Assembly (NCBI GenBank): GCA_026392465.1
Contig: JAPLCA010000024.1
Span: forward strand, 1-64,000
Origin: Propionibacteriales bacterium
GTDB lineage: Bacteria > Actinomycetota > Actinomycetes > Propionibacteriales > Nocardioidaceae
DNA: 64,000 nt
Direction: 5' to 3'
Position numbers and translations under genes: made by a program
The notes under the pieces: model-generated
The model's input: the letters and a program-made list of their open reading frames with translations, nothing else
Told to the model about the DNA's origin: nothing
The model's database searches: none
Shown here: piece after piece, positions 22,813-32,088 of the stretch
Layout: each line of letters starts with the position of its first letter
Numbering within the stretch: position 1 is the stretch's first letter

Positions 22813-24456
22813 TCAGATGGCGACGCCCGCGACGCCCTCCGGCCCGTCGGTGGCGAGCTCGTCGTGCTTGACGTTGAGCAGCAGCCAGATGATCGCCGAG
22901 GCGGTCCAGATCATGAAGGCGCCGACGAGGAACGCGTGGGTCGCGCCCTCGGTGAAGGCGGCCTGGCCGATGAGGGCGTTCAGGCGGTCGGCGGCGTCGG
23001 GCGAGGGGGCGGCGCCCGACCCGGACGCGGCCTGGATAGCGCCGCCGATCTCCTCGCCGCGGTTGGTGGAGAAGTGCAGGGCGACGGTCGACAGGGCTGC
23101 CAGGCCGATGGCGCCGCCCACCTGCTGCATCGTGTTGAGCACGCCCGAGCCGATGCCGGACTCCTCCGAGGGGATGCCGTGCACGGCCACCAGGGTCATC
23201 GTCACGAACACCAGACCCATGCCGAAGGCCATCAGGATGATGAACGGGGCGATGGCGGTCCAGTAGTTCACGTCGTCGCTCAGCGAGCCGCTGCCGCTGG
23301 CGATGCGCAGCAGGTGGGCGGGGCTGTCGTCGACGCTGATCCGCGAGAAGCCGAACAGGGCGATGCCGGCGAGGATCGTGCCGACTCCGGCGATGAACCG
23401 CGGGTCCATGCGGGCGATCAGCTTCGACGACAGCGTGGCGCCCACGACGATGCCGACCGTGAACGGCAGGAACGCGAAGCCGGTGTGCAGCGGGCTGTAG
23501 CCGAGCACGTTCTGCACGAACAGCGACAGGAAGAAGAACATCGCGAACATCGCCGCCGGGGTGATCATCATCGAGGCGAACGCGACGGACCGCGCGCGGC
23601 TGGCGAAGATGTTGAGGGGCAGCAGCGGGCTCTTGACTGAGCGCTCGATCACGATGAAGCCGACGAGCAGCACCGCCGAGACGACCAGCGGCACGATGGT
23701 CGAGGTGTCACCCCAGCCGTAGCGCTCGTCGCCGGCCCGCGACAGGCCGAAGACCAGCGCGGCCAGACCCAGCGTGCCGCTCAGGGCGCCGGGGATGTCG
23801 AGAGGCAGACGCTGCGGCTTGCTCTCGGGCAGGAACCGCGGCGCCAGGAAGGCCGCGACGAGGCCGATCGGCACGTTGATGAGGAACGTCAGTCGCCAGC
23901 CCTCGAGACCGCCGAGCTCCAGCCCGGTCAGCCAGCCGCCGAGGATCAGGCCGATCGCGGCGCCCACACCCGAAAGCGCGGCGTAGACGCTGAAGGCGCG
24001 GTTGCGCAGCGGTCCGGCGGGGAAGGTCGTGGTGATCAGCGCGAGGGCGGCGGGAGCGGCCAGGGCTGCACCCATGCCCTGCAGCCCGCGCGACGCGAGC
24101 AGCATCGGCTCGTTTTGGGCCAGGCCACCGAGTGCCGACGCGACGGCGAACACGACGAGGCCGGTCATGAAGATCCGGCGTCGACCGTAGAGGTCGGCCA
24201 GACGGCCGCCGAGGAGCAGCAGACCGCCGAACGCGAGGGCGTAGCCCGTCACGATCCACTGCAGGTTCGCCTCGCCGATCTTCAGGTCGGTCGCGATGTA
24301 GGGGAGGGCGATGTTGGCGATCGTCGCGTCGAGCACGACCATCAGCTGCGCGATGCAGATGATGACGAGCGCCCAGCCCAGCCTGCGGTTGGTCTCGGGC
24401 GTGAGGTCCTCCGGCTCGGTGAGGTGGCTCCCGGCGTCGGGGGTGGTGTCGGTCAT
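22813..24456 (-). CDS. DHA2-type (14-helix) MFS drug efflux transporter
   Basis: 547 aa. Typical of EmrB/QacA-type proton antiporters: IVTGYALAFGGLLLLGGRLADLYGRRRIFMTG covers motif A, then DATIANIALPYI and the antiporter motif C region (YAALSGVGAAIGLILGGWL). It exports amphipathic drugs or metabolites across the membrane. Its ATG overlaps the stop of the TetR gene upstream (ATGA), so regulator and pump form one operon, repressed by the TetR protein through the operator at 25093-25153. Confidence 0.93.
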   Translation of the reverse strand: MTDTTPDAGSHLTEPEDLTPETNRRLGWALVIICIAQLMVVLDATIANIALPYIATDLKIGEANLQWIVTGYALAFGGLLLLGGRLADLYGRRRIFMTGLVVFAVASALGGLAQNEPMLLASRGLQGMGAALAAPAALALITTTFPAGPLRNRAFSVYAALSGVGAAIGLILGGWLTGLELGGLEGWRLTFLINVPIGLVAAFLAPRFLPESKPQRLPLDIPGALSGTLGLAALVFGLSRAGDERYGWGDTSTIVPLVVSAVLLVGFIVIERSVKSPLLPLNIFASRARSVAFASMMITPAAMFAMFFFLSLFVQNVLGYSPLHTGFAFLPFTVGIVVGATLSSKLIARMDPRFIAGVGTILAGIALFGFSRISVDDSPAHLLRIASGSGSLSDDVNYWTAIAPFIILMAFGMGLVFVTMTLVAVHGIPSEESGIGSGVLNTMQQVGGAIGLAALSTVALHFSTNRGEEIGGAIQAASGSGAAPSPDAADRLNALIGQAAFTEGATHAFLVGAFMIWTASAIIWLLLNVKHDELATDGPEGVAGVAI

Positions 24457-25076
24457 GAGGGGTCCTTGGGGGTCTGGTCGGGGGAGTGGCGCAGTACGGC
24501 GGGGAGGATCACCTGGTCGATGACGGCGGTGATCTTCTCGGGGGTGGGCACTTCGCCCAGGACGAACTCGCGGTGCAGCACGATGCCGGCCAGGGCCGAC
24601 CCGACGATGTCGACATCGACGCCGTCGCGGATCTCACCACGCTCGCGGGCCCGGTCGAACAGCTCCCGGGCCGCCTCGATCTTGGGGCCGAGGAACCGGG
24701 CGCGGAAGCCCTCGGCGAACTCGGTGTCGCGGCCGAGCGCCGTGAGCACGCCGCTGAAGATCGAGATCTGACGCTCGTCGGTCAGGCCTCCGCGGCCGCA
24801 GTGCGAGGCGATGAGGTCGCCTCGCAGGGTGCCGGTGTCGGGCAGGTCGGCGATCGGGCCCTTCTGCGCGAGGACGGCCTCGAGGACGAGGCTGGCCTTG
24901 GAGTCCCAGCGGCGGTACAGCGTGGCCTTCGACGCTCGAGCGGCTGACGCCACGGCGTCCATCGTCAGACGGTCGTAGCCGACGTCGGCCAGGACGTCGA
25001 GCGTGGCCTCGAGGATCTCGTGCTCGCGCTCGCCCTCCACGCGAGGACGGGCGGCGGCGGCTTCGGCCGGGGTCAT
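24453..25076 (-). CDS. TetR-family repressor of the adjacent MFS pump
   Basis: 207 aa. N-terminal TetR helix-turn-helix (DVGYDRLTMDAVASAARASK followed by ATLYRRWDSKASLV) and a C-terminal ligand-binding domain of the TetR_C_11-like type. It is the first gene of an operon with the transporter, and palindromes lie directly upstream, so autoregulation is likely. The inducer would be a compound exported by the pump. Confidence 0.92.
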   Translation of the reverse strand: MTPAEAAAARPRVEGEREHEILEATLDVLADVGYDRLTMDAVASAARASKATLYRRWDSKASLVLEAVLAQKGPIADLPDTGTLRGDLIASHCGRGGLTDERQISIFSGVLTALGRDTEFAEGFRARFLGPKIEAARELFDRARERGEIRDGVDVDIVGSALAGIVLHREFVLGEVPTPEKITAVIDQVILPAVLRHSPDQTPKDPS

Positions 25077-25092
25077 GGTGCTCCTGGTGCGA

Positions 25093-25153
25093 GATGAAAC
25101 ATGAATGAAACGAAACGGTACCGTTCCATTCGATGGTACGGGGACGTTTCATC
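25093..25153. promoter_or_regulatory. TetR operator region
   Basis: Upstream of the TetR/MFS operon. It contains the perfect palindrome AACGGTACCGTT (25114-25125) and an outer inverted pair GATGAAAC (25093-25100) and GTTTCATC (25146-25153). Confidence 0.65.
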
Positions 25154-25200
25154 GCAGCGCAAGCCCCGGGACGTCCAAAGTCATCGACGCGCCGACGGGG

Positions 25201-27729
25201 TCACCTCTGGTCGCGCGTCGGCTTCGTCCGTCGGGTCGCGGTGGCGCTGCGGGGGTCGTCGGGCCAGGCGTGCTTCGGGTAGCGACCTCTGAGGTCGGCC
25301 CGGACGGCTGGGTAGCCGTTGTCCCAGAAGGAGTCGAGGTCGGCCGTGACGGCGGCTGGACGTCTGGCAGGGGAGAGCAGGTGGAGCAGGACCGGTACTC
25401 TGCCGTCGGCCAGAACCGGTGCCGTGGTCCAGCCGAACACCTCCTGGAGCCGGACGGCGAGGACCGGTTGCTCCTGCGTGTAGTCGACGCGGACGTTCGA
25501 ACCGCTCGGGACCTCGACGCGTTCGGGGGCCAGCTCGTCGAGACGGCTCGCCTCGGGCCAGGGGAGGAGAGCGCGGAGGGCTGAGGTGACGTCGATACGG
25601 CGGAGGTCCTGGGCCGAGCGCACGCGCGCGAGCTGCGGCCCGACCCAGGACTCGAGGTTCTCGGTCAGGGCCTCGTCGCCGACGTCGGGCCACGGGTCGC
25701 CGATCGCGCGGTGGAGGAAGTCGAGGCGGGCGCGGAGGGCGGTGGCCGACTCCGACCAGGTGAGCAGGTCGATGCCCTCGACCTGCAGCGCCTCGCGGAT
25801 GGCCGAGGTCACCGCCTCGGCCGGCGGATCCTCGATCGGGACGGACGACAGCTCGATCGCTCCGAGCAGCGTGCGGCGGCGAGCGCGCACCCGACCGTCG
25901 GCCCAGGTGACCTCGTCGACCTCGGTCCACGACGAGCCGGCGGCCTCCAGCGCGAGGTCCTCGGTGAGGGGTGCGGCCGAGCGGATGCGGGCCTCGCGCT
26001 CCCCGGGACGTCGGTCGGCGTCGGCGACGGCGAGCCACTCCAAGCCGGACAAGGGGCTGGGGTCGCGGTGGTCGAAGGCGGCGCCGGTGCCGCCCGTCAT
26101 CAAGTAGGCCGAGCCGCCCGGGCGCTTCCGGGCGATGCGGTCCGGGTGAGCGAGAGCGACGACCAGACCGACGGCGACGTCGTCGGTCAGCGACCGTGCG
26201 CCGGCCTTGACGTTCGCGTGCTCGTGCGCGATGACCTCGAGCCGCCTCACCTGCTCGCGCCACGACCCCGACCGATGGCCCGACCGCAGCGAGCGGAGCG
26301 CGGCGACGAGGTCGCCGCCGGGCGCGCGGACGTCCTCGCTCAGCATCGCCACCACCTCGGCGGCCCGTCTCGCCCCGACGAGCGCCGACCCGTCGACGAG
26401 CGCTCGCGCCAGGCGCGGGTCGACGGGCACGCCCGCCAGCACGCGACCGCGGGCGGTCGCTCGTCCGTCATCGGCGGTGGCTCCGAGCTCGAGCAGCGTC
26501 TGCCGTGCCGTCGCCAGGGCGTGCTCCGGCGGCTGGTCGAGCAGCGCCAGGTCGCGCACGTCGTCGGTGCCCCAGCAGGCCACCTCCAGCGCGAACGCCG
26601 TCAGGTCGGCGGTGGCGATCTCGGGCTCCGGGTGGTCGGCCAGACGGGCGTGGTCCTCCTTCGACCAGCAGCGCAGCACGGCTCCCGGTCCGAGACGTCC
26701 GGCGCGCCCCGCCCGCTGCTCCGCTGCCGCCTTGCTCACCGCGACCGTCACCAGCGAGGACAGACCGCGACGGTGGTCGGTGCGCGGCTCGCGCGAGAAG
26801 CCGGCGTCGACGACGACCCGCACGCCCGGCACGGTCAGCGACGACTCCGCGACCGCGGTCGAGACGACGACCCTGCGACGTGGACCCTCATTGAGCGCGC
26901 GGTCCTGATCCGCCCCCGACAGGCGTCCGTGCAGGGGGTGAACGTCGGCGTCGACGTCGCGCAGCCGTCGCATCGTCGCGTCGACCTCAGCCACACCTGG
27001 CACGAAGACGAGGACGTCCCCGTCGTGCTCGGCGAGCGCGCGGCGGACGGTCGCGGCGACGTGGTCGTGAAAGGCCGGCGTGATGCCGCGGTCGTCGGTG
27101 CGACGCGCCCCAGGAGGCGCGGGGCACCACACGGACTGCACCGGGTGCAGGGCGCCCGGAACGTCGACCACCGGCGCCGGCTCCTCCGCGCCCGAGGCCA
27201 GCAACGCCGCAGTCCGCTCGGCCTCGACGGTCGCCGACATCGCGACGAGGACGAGGTCGTCGCGCAGGTTGGCGCGGACGTCGACGAGCAGCGCGAGGGT
27301 CAGGTCGGCGTCGAGGTGCCGCTCGTGCACCTCGTCGAGCACGACGGCACCGACGCCGGCCAGCTCGGGGTCGTGCTGGATGCGTCGCAGCAGGAGTCCG
27401 GTGGTGACGACCTCGACCCGCGTGCGCCGACTGGACTTCCGGTCACCGCGGACGGCGTACCCGACGGTCTCGCCGACCGGCTCCCCGAGCAGATGCGCCA
27501 GACGTCGCGCGGCGGCGCGGGCGGCGATCCGGCTCGGCTGGGTGACGACCACGCGACCCTCGACGGCGACCGCGACCGCGGGCGGGATGAGCGTCGTCTT
27601 GCCGGTCCCTGGAGGAGCCTGGACCACCGCGACCCCACGGCCTCGCACCGCCTCGTCCAGCGCAGCCAGTCCCTCCACGACCGGCAGGTCGGGCGGCGCG
27701 GCGAGGAGGCTGTGGAGCGGGTCGGGCAC
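25201..27729 (-). CDS. hrpB: ATP-dependent RNA helicase HrpB
   Basis: 842 aa, standard for HrpB. DEAH-box helicase motifs: Walker A APPGTGKTT (38-46), VLDEVHERH (about 140), MSATV, and the late QRAGRAGRLGPG motif. The C-terminal HrpB region ends with VRLQEVFGWTTAPVLADGRV and PVLLHLLSPARRPAAVTADL. The GTG start at 27729 gives MPDPLHSLLAAPPDLPVVEG, the expected beginning; longer frames upstream are not family-like. HrpB is a DExH helicase of uncertain RNA target. It is a single gene, divergent from the next. Confidence 0.93.
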   Translation of the reverse strand: MPDPLHSLLAAPPDLPVVEGLAALDEAVRGRGVAVVQAPPGTGKTTLIPPAVAVAVEGRVVVTQPSRIAARAAARRLAHLLGEPVGETVGYAVRGDRKSSRRTRVEVVTTGLLLRRIQHDPELAGVGAVVLDEVHERHLDADLTLALLVDVRANLRDDLVLVAMSATVEAERTAALLASGAEEPAPVVDVPGALHPVQSVWCPAPPGARRTDDRGITPAFHDHVAATVRRALAEHDGDVLVFVPGVAEVDATMRRLRDVDADVHPLHGRLSGADQDRALNEGPRRRVVVSTAVAESSLTVPGVRVVVDAGFSREPRTDHRRGLSSLVTVAVSKAAAEQRAGRAGRLGPGAVLRCWSKEDHARLADHPEPEIATADLTAFALEVACWGTDDVRDLALLDQPPEHALATARQTLLELGATADDGRATARGRVLAGVPVDPRLARALVDGSALVGARRAAEVVAMLSEDVRAPGGDLVAALRSLRSGHRSGSWREQVRRLEVIAHEHANVKAGARSLTDDVAVGLVVALAHPDRIARKRPGGSAYLMTGGTGAAFDHRDPSPLSGLEWLAVADADRRPGEREARIRSAAPLTEDLALEAAGSSWTEVDEVTWADGRVRARRRTLLGAIELSSVPIEDPPAEAVTSAIREALQVEGIDLLTWSESATALRARLDFLHRAIGDPWPDVGDEALTENLESWVGPQLARVRSAQDLRRIDVTSALRALLPWPEASRLDELAPERVEVPSGSNVRVDYTQEQPVLAVRLQEVFGWTTAPVLADGRVPVLLHLLSPARRPAAVTADLDSFWDNGYPAVRADLRGRYPKHAWPDDPRSATATRRTKPTRDQR

Positions 27730-27798
27730 GTGTGCAGTGTGCCGGACGTCCCGTGCTGGCGAACCGTTCCGGGGCTTGGCAGGACTAGCGTGAGACCC

Positions 27799-28206
27799 AT
27801 GAGTCGAGGTCGGTACATCCCACCGGTGGACCCGAGCGTCGGGCCGGTGGAGGACCTGCTCGACGCGGCAGCGTCGCGGACGACGGGCGCGACCGAGCGT
27901 CGGGCGGGACGGGTCGTGGCCTCGCACGCGCTCTGGCTGTGCGCCTGCGAGACCTTCGACGACGCCCCCACGTGGTTGATCTACGCCGTCGGCGCCGACG
28001 GCGTCGGGTGGCAGCGCATCCCGGAGCAGGTGGACATCGAGGACGTGGTCGACGCGGAGCACCTGACCGGCTGCCACCCTGATCCTGAGGGAGTGCTCGT
28101 CTGGCTCCGCGGCGAGCGCCCCAGGCCGTGGCGCCGTGGTCTCGGTGACTTCCCGGAGGACTCTCACGTGTACGACGAGCTTCAACGTCGGATCCTCTCC
28201 GTCTAG
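27799..28206 (+). CDS. Conserved-looking hypothetical protein
   Basis: 135 aa, soluble, without a signal peptide. It has a central WLCACETFDDAPTWLIYAVGADGVGWQRI and a C-terminal part rich in acidic residues. I do not recognise the family. The ATG at 27799 and the protein-like composition (balanced hydrophobic core, good codon bias) support a real gene. It is divergent from hrpB and followed by 269 nt without a gene, which hold only a small hairpin (GAGGGCG-N4-CGCCCTC at 28303-28320). Confidence 0.65.
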   Translation: MSRGRYIPPVDPSVGPVEDLLDAAASRTTGATERRAGRVVASHALWLCACETFDDAPTWLIYAVGADGVGWQRIPEQVDIEDVVDAEHLTGCHPDPEGVLVWLRGERPRPWRRGLGDFPEDSHVYDELQRRILSV

Positions 28207-28475
28207 GACGACCTGCGGTCATCGCTGCGGCGCTCTCGATCCATGCGTGATGAGAAAGGATCTGCTCGGAACTGCGCGTCGACGAGCAATGATCGGTCGT
28301 GTGAGGGCGCACTCGCCCTCGATTGTGGTCTACGACGGCGGCGCGACCCCACCCTGGACCCCCCGGGCGATCCCCGGACGCCGTCGCGGTACGCCACGTG
28401 GTCGTGGACGCGGGCCCAGAAGGCTCGCGGCGACCCGCTGGGCGACCGCCCGTCCTGCGACCGAGCGAGGCCCCG

Positions 28476-30806
28476 ATGACCGAGCTGCTCCCTGCCCCCA
28501 CGTCCGCCGACACCTCCGCGACCCTGCGGGAGGTGGCCGAGCGCGTCCGGTGGATCGCCACCGCGATCGTCGACGCCGCCAACCACGGGCGGCCCAACAC
28601 GTCGGGCGTGAAGGTCGGCGGGCACCAGGCGTCGAGCGCGTCGATGGTCGACATCATGACCGCGCTGTGGTTCTCCGAGCTGGAGCGCGACGACCGCGTG
28701 TCCGTCAAGCCGCACGCGTCGCCGGTGCTGCACGCCGTCAACTACCTCCTCGGCGACCTCGACGCCTCCTACCTCGGACGGCTGCGCGAGAAGGGCGGGC
28801 TGCAGAGCTACCCCAGCCGGCTTAAGGACCCCGACACCGTCGACTTCTCGACCGGCTCCGTTGGCATCGGCGCGACGGCCGCGATCTGGGCCGCGCTCGC
28901 ACACCGCTACCTCGACTCGCGCGTCCCCGACGTCGCCCCCGCGGGACGGTTCATCAGCCTGGTGGGCGACGCGGAGCTCGACGAGGGGGCCGTGTGGGAG
29001 GCCGTCGCCGACCCTGCCGTCGCCGGCCTCGGCGAGGTGCTGTGGGTGGTCGACGTCAACCGCCAGTCGCTCGACCGCGTAGTCCCGGACGTGCAGGTCC
29101 ACCGTCTCGAGGGCATGTTCGAGGCCGCGGGCTGGCAGGTGCTCACCCTCGCGTGGGGTCGCACGATCTCGGCCCTCTTCGAGCGTCCCGGCGGCGCCGA
29201 CCTGCGCCGACGACTCGAGTCGATGCCCAACGAGGAGTACCAGCGCATGCTGCGCGCCGACCCGGCCGAGCTCCCCGACCGCATCCTCGGCGACGACGCC
29301 AGCGCGGACCTGGCGCAGTTGGTCGGCTCCCTGTCCGTCGCCACCCTCGCCGACGCTGTGCGCGACCTCGGCGGCCACGACCTCGACCTGCTCGTCGACA
29401 CGTTCCGTCACGTCGACACGCACCGCCCGACGGTCGTCCTCGCCTACACCATCAAGGGCCGCGGGCTGCCGATCGAGGGTCACCCGGCCAACCACTCCGC
29501 GCTGCTCACCGAGGAGCAGATGGACGCCTACGCCGCCGAGGTCGGCGCCGATCGTGACGACCCGTGGCGGGCGTTCGAGCCGGGCTCTCCCGCCGACGCA
29601 CTCTGTCGGCGACGGGGTGAGGCGCTGCGCCGCGAGCCCGTCGCCACCCCCACCGTCGATGCCCTGCCGGTGGCGCTGGGCCGCTCGCACCGAGCCCCGG
29701 TGTCGACGCAGGCCGCGCTCGGCCGCTTCCTCGTCGACCTCACGCGCGAGGCGCCGCAGGTCGCTGGCCGCGTCGTGACCTGCAGCCCCGACGTGGCGTC
29801 CTCCACCAACCTCGGAGGCTGGATCAACAAGACCGGCGTCTGGTCGGCGCAGGACCGGCGCGACTGGTTCGCCGACGACGCGCAGCGCACCCTGCGCTGG
29901 GCCGAGGGGACCGGCGGCCAGCACATCGAGCTGGGCATCGCCGAGGTCAACCTCGTCGGCCTGCTCGGCGAGCTCGGCACCACCTGGAGCCGGTGGGGCG
30001 AGCGGCTCATCCCGCTCGCGACGCTCTACGACCCCTTCGTCGCCCGGGCGCTCGAGCCGTGGTCGTACGGCATGTACGCCGGCGGGCAGTCGATCCTCGT
30101 CGGCACGCCCTCGGGCGTCACCCTCGCGCCGGAGGGCGGCGCGCACCAGTCGATCACCACCCCGTCGATCGGGCTCGAGCAGCCCGGCTGCGTCGCGTGG
30201 GAGCCCGCGTTCGCGCAGGACCTCGAGTGGTGCCTGCTCGCGGCGATGAGCCAGGTGGGCAGGCCCGACGGCACGTCGGCGTACTTCCGGCTGTCCACCC
30301 GGCCGCTCGACCAGACGGCCGCCCGCCTCCCCGACGACCCCGACCTGCTCGAGCGACGTCGGCGGCACGCCGTCGCGGGCGGCTACCGGCTGGGCGACCC
30401 GGCCGAGGGTGACGACGTGACCCTCGTCGGCGTCGGCGCGATCATGCCCGAGGTGCTGGCCGCCGCCGACCGGCTCGCGTCCGTCGGCGTCCAGGCCGGC
30501 GTCGTGTGCCTCACCAGCCCCGACCTCGTGTACCGCTCCTACGACGCGCGCGGTCGCGTCGGCGTGCAGCACGCGAGCGACATCGCCGAGGTGCTGTTCC
30601 CGGCTGCGCACCCCGCTCCGCTGGTCACCGTGATGGACGGCCACCCCCACACGCTGTCGTTCCTCGCGGGGTTGCGCGGCGACCGCCTGGTCGGGCTGGG
30701 CGTCCGCGAGTTCGGGCAGTCGAGCGACGTCGACGAGGCCTACCGCCTGCACGGCATCGACACCGCCTCCATCGTCGATGCCGCCCTGACCCTCGCCGGA
30801 CGCTGA
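28476..30806 (+). CDS. Transketolase-like pyruvate dehydrogenase E1-type enzyme
   Basis: 776 aa. A thiamine-diphosphate enzyme: the cofactor motif starts GDAELDEG and ends VVDVNRQSLD (about 165-200), and a transketolase C-terminal domain completes it. The order of domains and segments such as GHQASSASMVDIMTALWF, IKGRGLPIEGHPANHSALL and GTPSGVTLAPEGGAHQSITT resemble homodimeric E1 (AceE), but the protein is about 100 residues shorter. It probably decarboxylates a 2-oxoacid in an oxidative complex. The Lrp-type gene 64 nt downstream is a plausible regulator. Confidence 0.85.
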   Translation: MTELLPAPTSADTSATLREVAERVRWIATAIVDAANHGRPNTSGVKVGGHQASSASMVDIMTALWFSELERDDRVSVKPHASPVLHAVNYLLGDLDASYLGRLREKGGLQSYPSRLKDPDTVDFSTGSVGIGATAAIWAALAHRYLDSRVPDVAPAGRFISLVGDAELDEGAVWEAVADPAVAGLGEVLWVVDVNRQSLDRVVPDVQVHRLEGMFEAAGWQVLTLAWGRTISALFERPGGADLRRRLESMPNEEYQRMLRADPAELPDRILGDDASADLAQLVGSLSVATLADAVRDLGGHDLDLLVDTFRHVDTHRPTVVLAYTIKGRGLPIEGHPANHSALLTEEQMDAYAAEVGADRDDPWRAFEPGSPADALCRRRGEALRREPVATPTVDALPVALGRSHRAPVSTQAALGRFLVDLTREAPQVAGRVVTCSPDVASSTNLGGWINKTGVWSAQDRRDWFADDAQRTLRWAEGTGGQHIELGIAEVNLVGLLGELGTTWSRWGERLIPLATLYDPFVARALEPWSYGMYAGGQSILVGTPSGVTLAPEGGAHQSITTPSIGLEQPGCVAWEPAFAQDLEWCLLAAMSQVGRPDGTSAYFRLSTRPLDQTAARLPDDPDLLERRRRHAVAGGYRLGDPAEGDDVTLVGVGAIMPEVLAAADRLASVGVQAGVVCLTSPDLVYRSYDARGRVGVQHASDIAEVLFPAAHPAPLVTVMDGHPHTLSFLAGLRGDRLVGLGVREFGQSSDVDEAYRLHGIDTASIVDAALTLAGR

Positions 30807-30870
30807 CGCACCCTCGGCCCCGGTGCCACGGCCTGCCCTACCCTGGGTGCCTCCGACAGGGAGGTGCGTG

Positions 30871-31359
30871 ATGACGCAGACCGGCGACGGGTCGCGGGCG
30901 ACCCCACGGTCGGCGCGCCTCGACGACGTCGACCGCCGTCTGCTCGACCTGCTGCGCCGCGACGCCAGGGCACCGGTCAGCGAGCTCGCGCGCGCCGTGA
31001 ATCTGTCGCCCGGGCCGGTCAGCCGCCGGATCGACCGGCTGGAGCGGCTCGGCGTGATCAAGGGCTACGTCACCGTCGTCGACGACCGGGCCGCCGGCGA
31101 CCTCGACGCGTTCACCGAGATCCGGCTCACCGGTGACACCGAGACCGGCGAGCTGGAGCAGCTGCTGCGCGGGATCGAGGAGGTGCAGAACGTCTTCACC
31201 ATCGCCGGCGACCCCGACGTGCTGGTGCGGCTGCGCGTGCATGACGTCGACCACCTGCAGCGGGTGGTCAACCGCATCCGGCGGACCGGGCGCACGACGC
31301 ACACGAAGACCCTGATCGTCATGCGCGACTGGGCGCGCGGCGAGGACCTCGACGACTGA
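30871..31359 (+). CDS. Lrp/AsnC-family regulator
   Basis: 162 aa. N-terminal helix-turn-helix (LDDVDRRLLDLLRRDARAPV, SELARAVNLS) and a C-terminal RAM/ligand-binding domain (VQNVFTIAGDPDVLVRLRV). Members bind amino acids or 2-oxoacids and control nearby metabolic genes. GGGAGG lies 8 nt upstream of the ATG. It follows the E1-type gene in the same direction and probably controls it. Its stop is 12 nt from the end of the convergent TetR gene. Confidence 0.92.
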   Translation: MTQTGDGSRATPRSARLDDVDRRLLDLLRRDARAPVSELARAVNLSPGPVSRRIDRLERLGVIKGYVTVVDDRAAGDLDAFTEIRLTGDTETGELEQLLRGIEEVQNVFTIAGDPDVLVRLRVHDVDHLQRVVNRIRRTGRTTHTKTLIVMRDWARGEDLDD

Positions 31360-31371
31360 CCGGGGGAGACG

Positions 31372-31980
31372 TCAGGCCGGTGGCTCGGGCAGCGCGTCGA
31401 GGCTGGTCAGCAGCACGTCGACCGCCCACGTGGTGAGGGTGGCGACGTCGAGCGTGTCGTCGGCCGCCACCTCCTCGGCGCACGTGTCGAGCACGGCCAC
31501 CCAGCTGCTCATGGCCACCCGGTGCAGCGGGGAGAGCGGCTGGGGCAGGCCGACGACCTCGGCCACGGTGGCCGCGCCCTCGAGCCGTGCCTCGCGCAGC
31601 AGCTGCCGCACCTCCGGCTGCGCCGCGGCAGCGCCGTGCAGGAGTGCGAGGTAGCCCTCGCGGTAGGTGGCGAGGAACTCCAGGTGCCGTCCGACGAAGC
31701 CCTCGAGCCGCGCGCGGACGGTGGTCTCCTCGGGGCGGGGAGCCTGATGCGCGCTCACCTCGGCGAGCACCTGGCGCAGCGCCTCGGCGGCGATGCCGCG
31801 CTTCCCGCCGAAGTAGTAGGACACGAGCCCGTGCGCCACGCCGGCCCGCGCGGCGACGTCGCCCACGCCCACGTCGTCGTAACCGCGCTCGACGAACAGG
31901 GCGATGGCGGCGTCGAGGAGTGCCTGTCGTCGGTCCACGCGGGGAGGTCGCGGCATCCGTCCCTGTTCCTGCGTCGTCAC
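31372..31980 (-). CDS. TetR-family repressor of the aromatic catabolic operon
   Basis: 202 aa from GTG 31980. That start has a TACGGT box exactly 6 nt upstream, the leaderless pattern of this genome; an ATG at 31998 is also in frame. The TetR helix-turn-helix is RGYDDVGVGDVAARAGVAHG, then LVSYYFGGKRGIAAEAL. It is divergent from the FAH gene, and two TTGA...TCAA palindromes lie between them. It is therefore the probable repressor of the FAH-VOC-monooxygenase operon, relieved by a pathway compound. Confidence 0.9.
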   Translation of the reverse strand: MTTQEQGRMPRPPRVDRRQALLDAAIALFVERGYDDVGVGDVAARAGVAHGLVSYYFGGKRGIAAEALRQVLAEVSAHQAPRPEETTVRARLEGFVGRHLEFLATYREGYLALLHGAAAAQPEVRQLLREARLEGAATVAEVVGLPQPLSPLHRVAMSSWVAVLDTCAEEVAADDTLDVATLTTWAVDVLLTSLDALPEPPA

Positions 31981-32008
31981 CCGTCCACCGTAGGCCACCG
32001 ATCGCCGA

Positions 32009-32042
32009 TTGACGACTGGTCAAGTTCTTGACTGACGATCAA
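32009..32042. promoter_or_regulatory. Paired TetR operators
   Basis: Two 15-bp sites lie 19 bp apart: TTGACGACTGGTCAA (32009-32023) and TTGACTGACGATCAA (32028-32042). They lie about 30-60 bp before the TetR start and 47-80 bp before the FAH start, so one site pair can block both promoters. Confidence 0.65.
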
Positions 32043-32088
32043 AGTCCGGCGTACGGTCGAGGTCGGACCCGTCGACGAAGGAGCACCT

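Noticed and set aside
25711-28206. An 831-codon plus-strand frame antisense to hrpB
   Set aside because: Only its last 135 codons (from ATG 27799) look like protein; the rest mirrors the HrpB gene.
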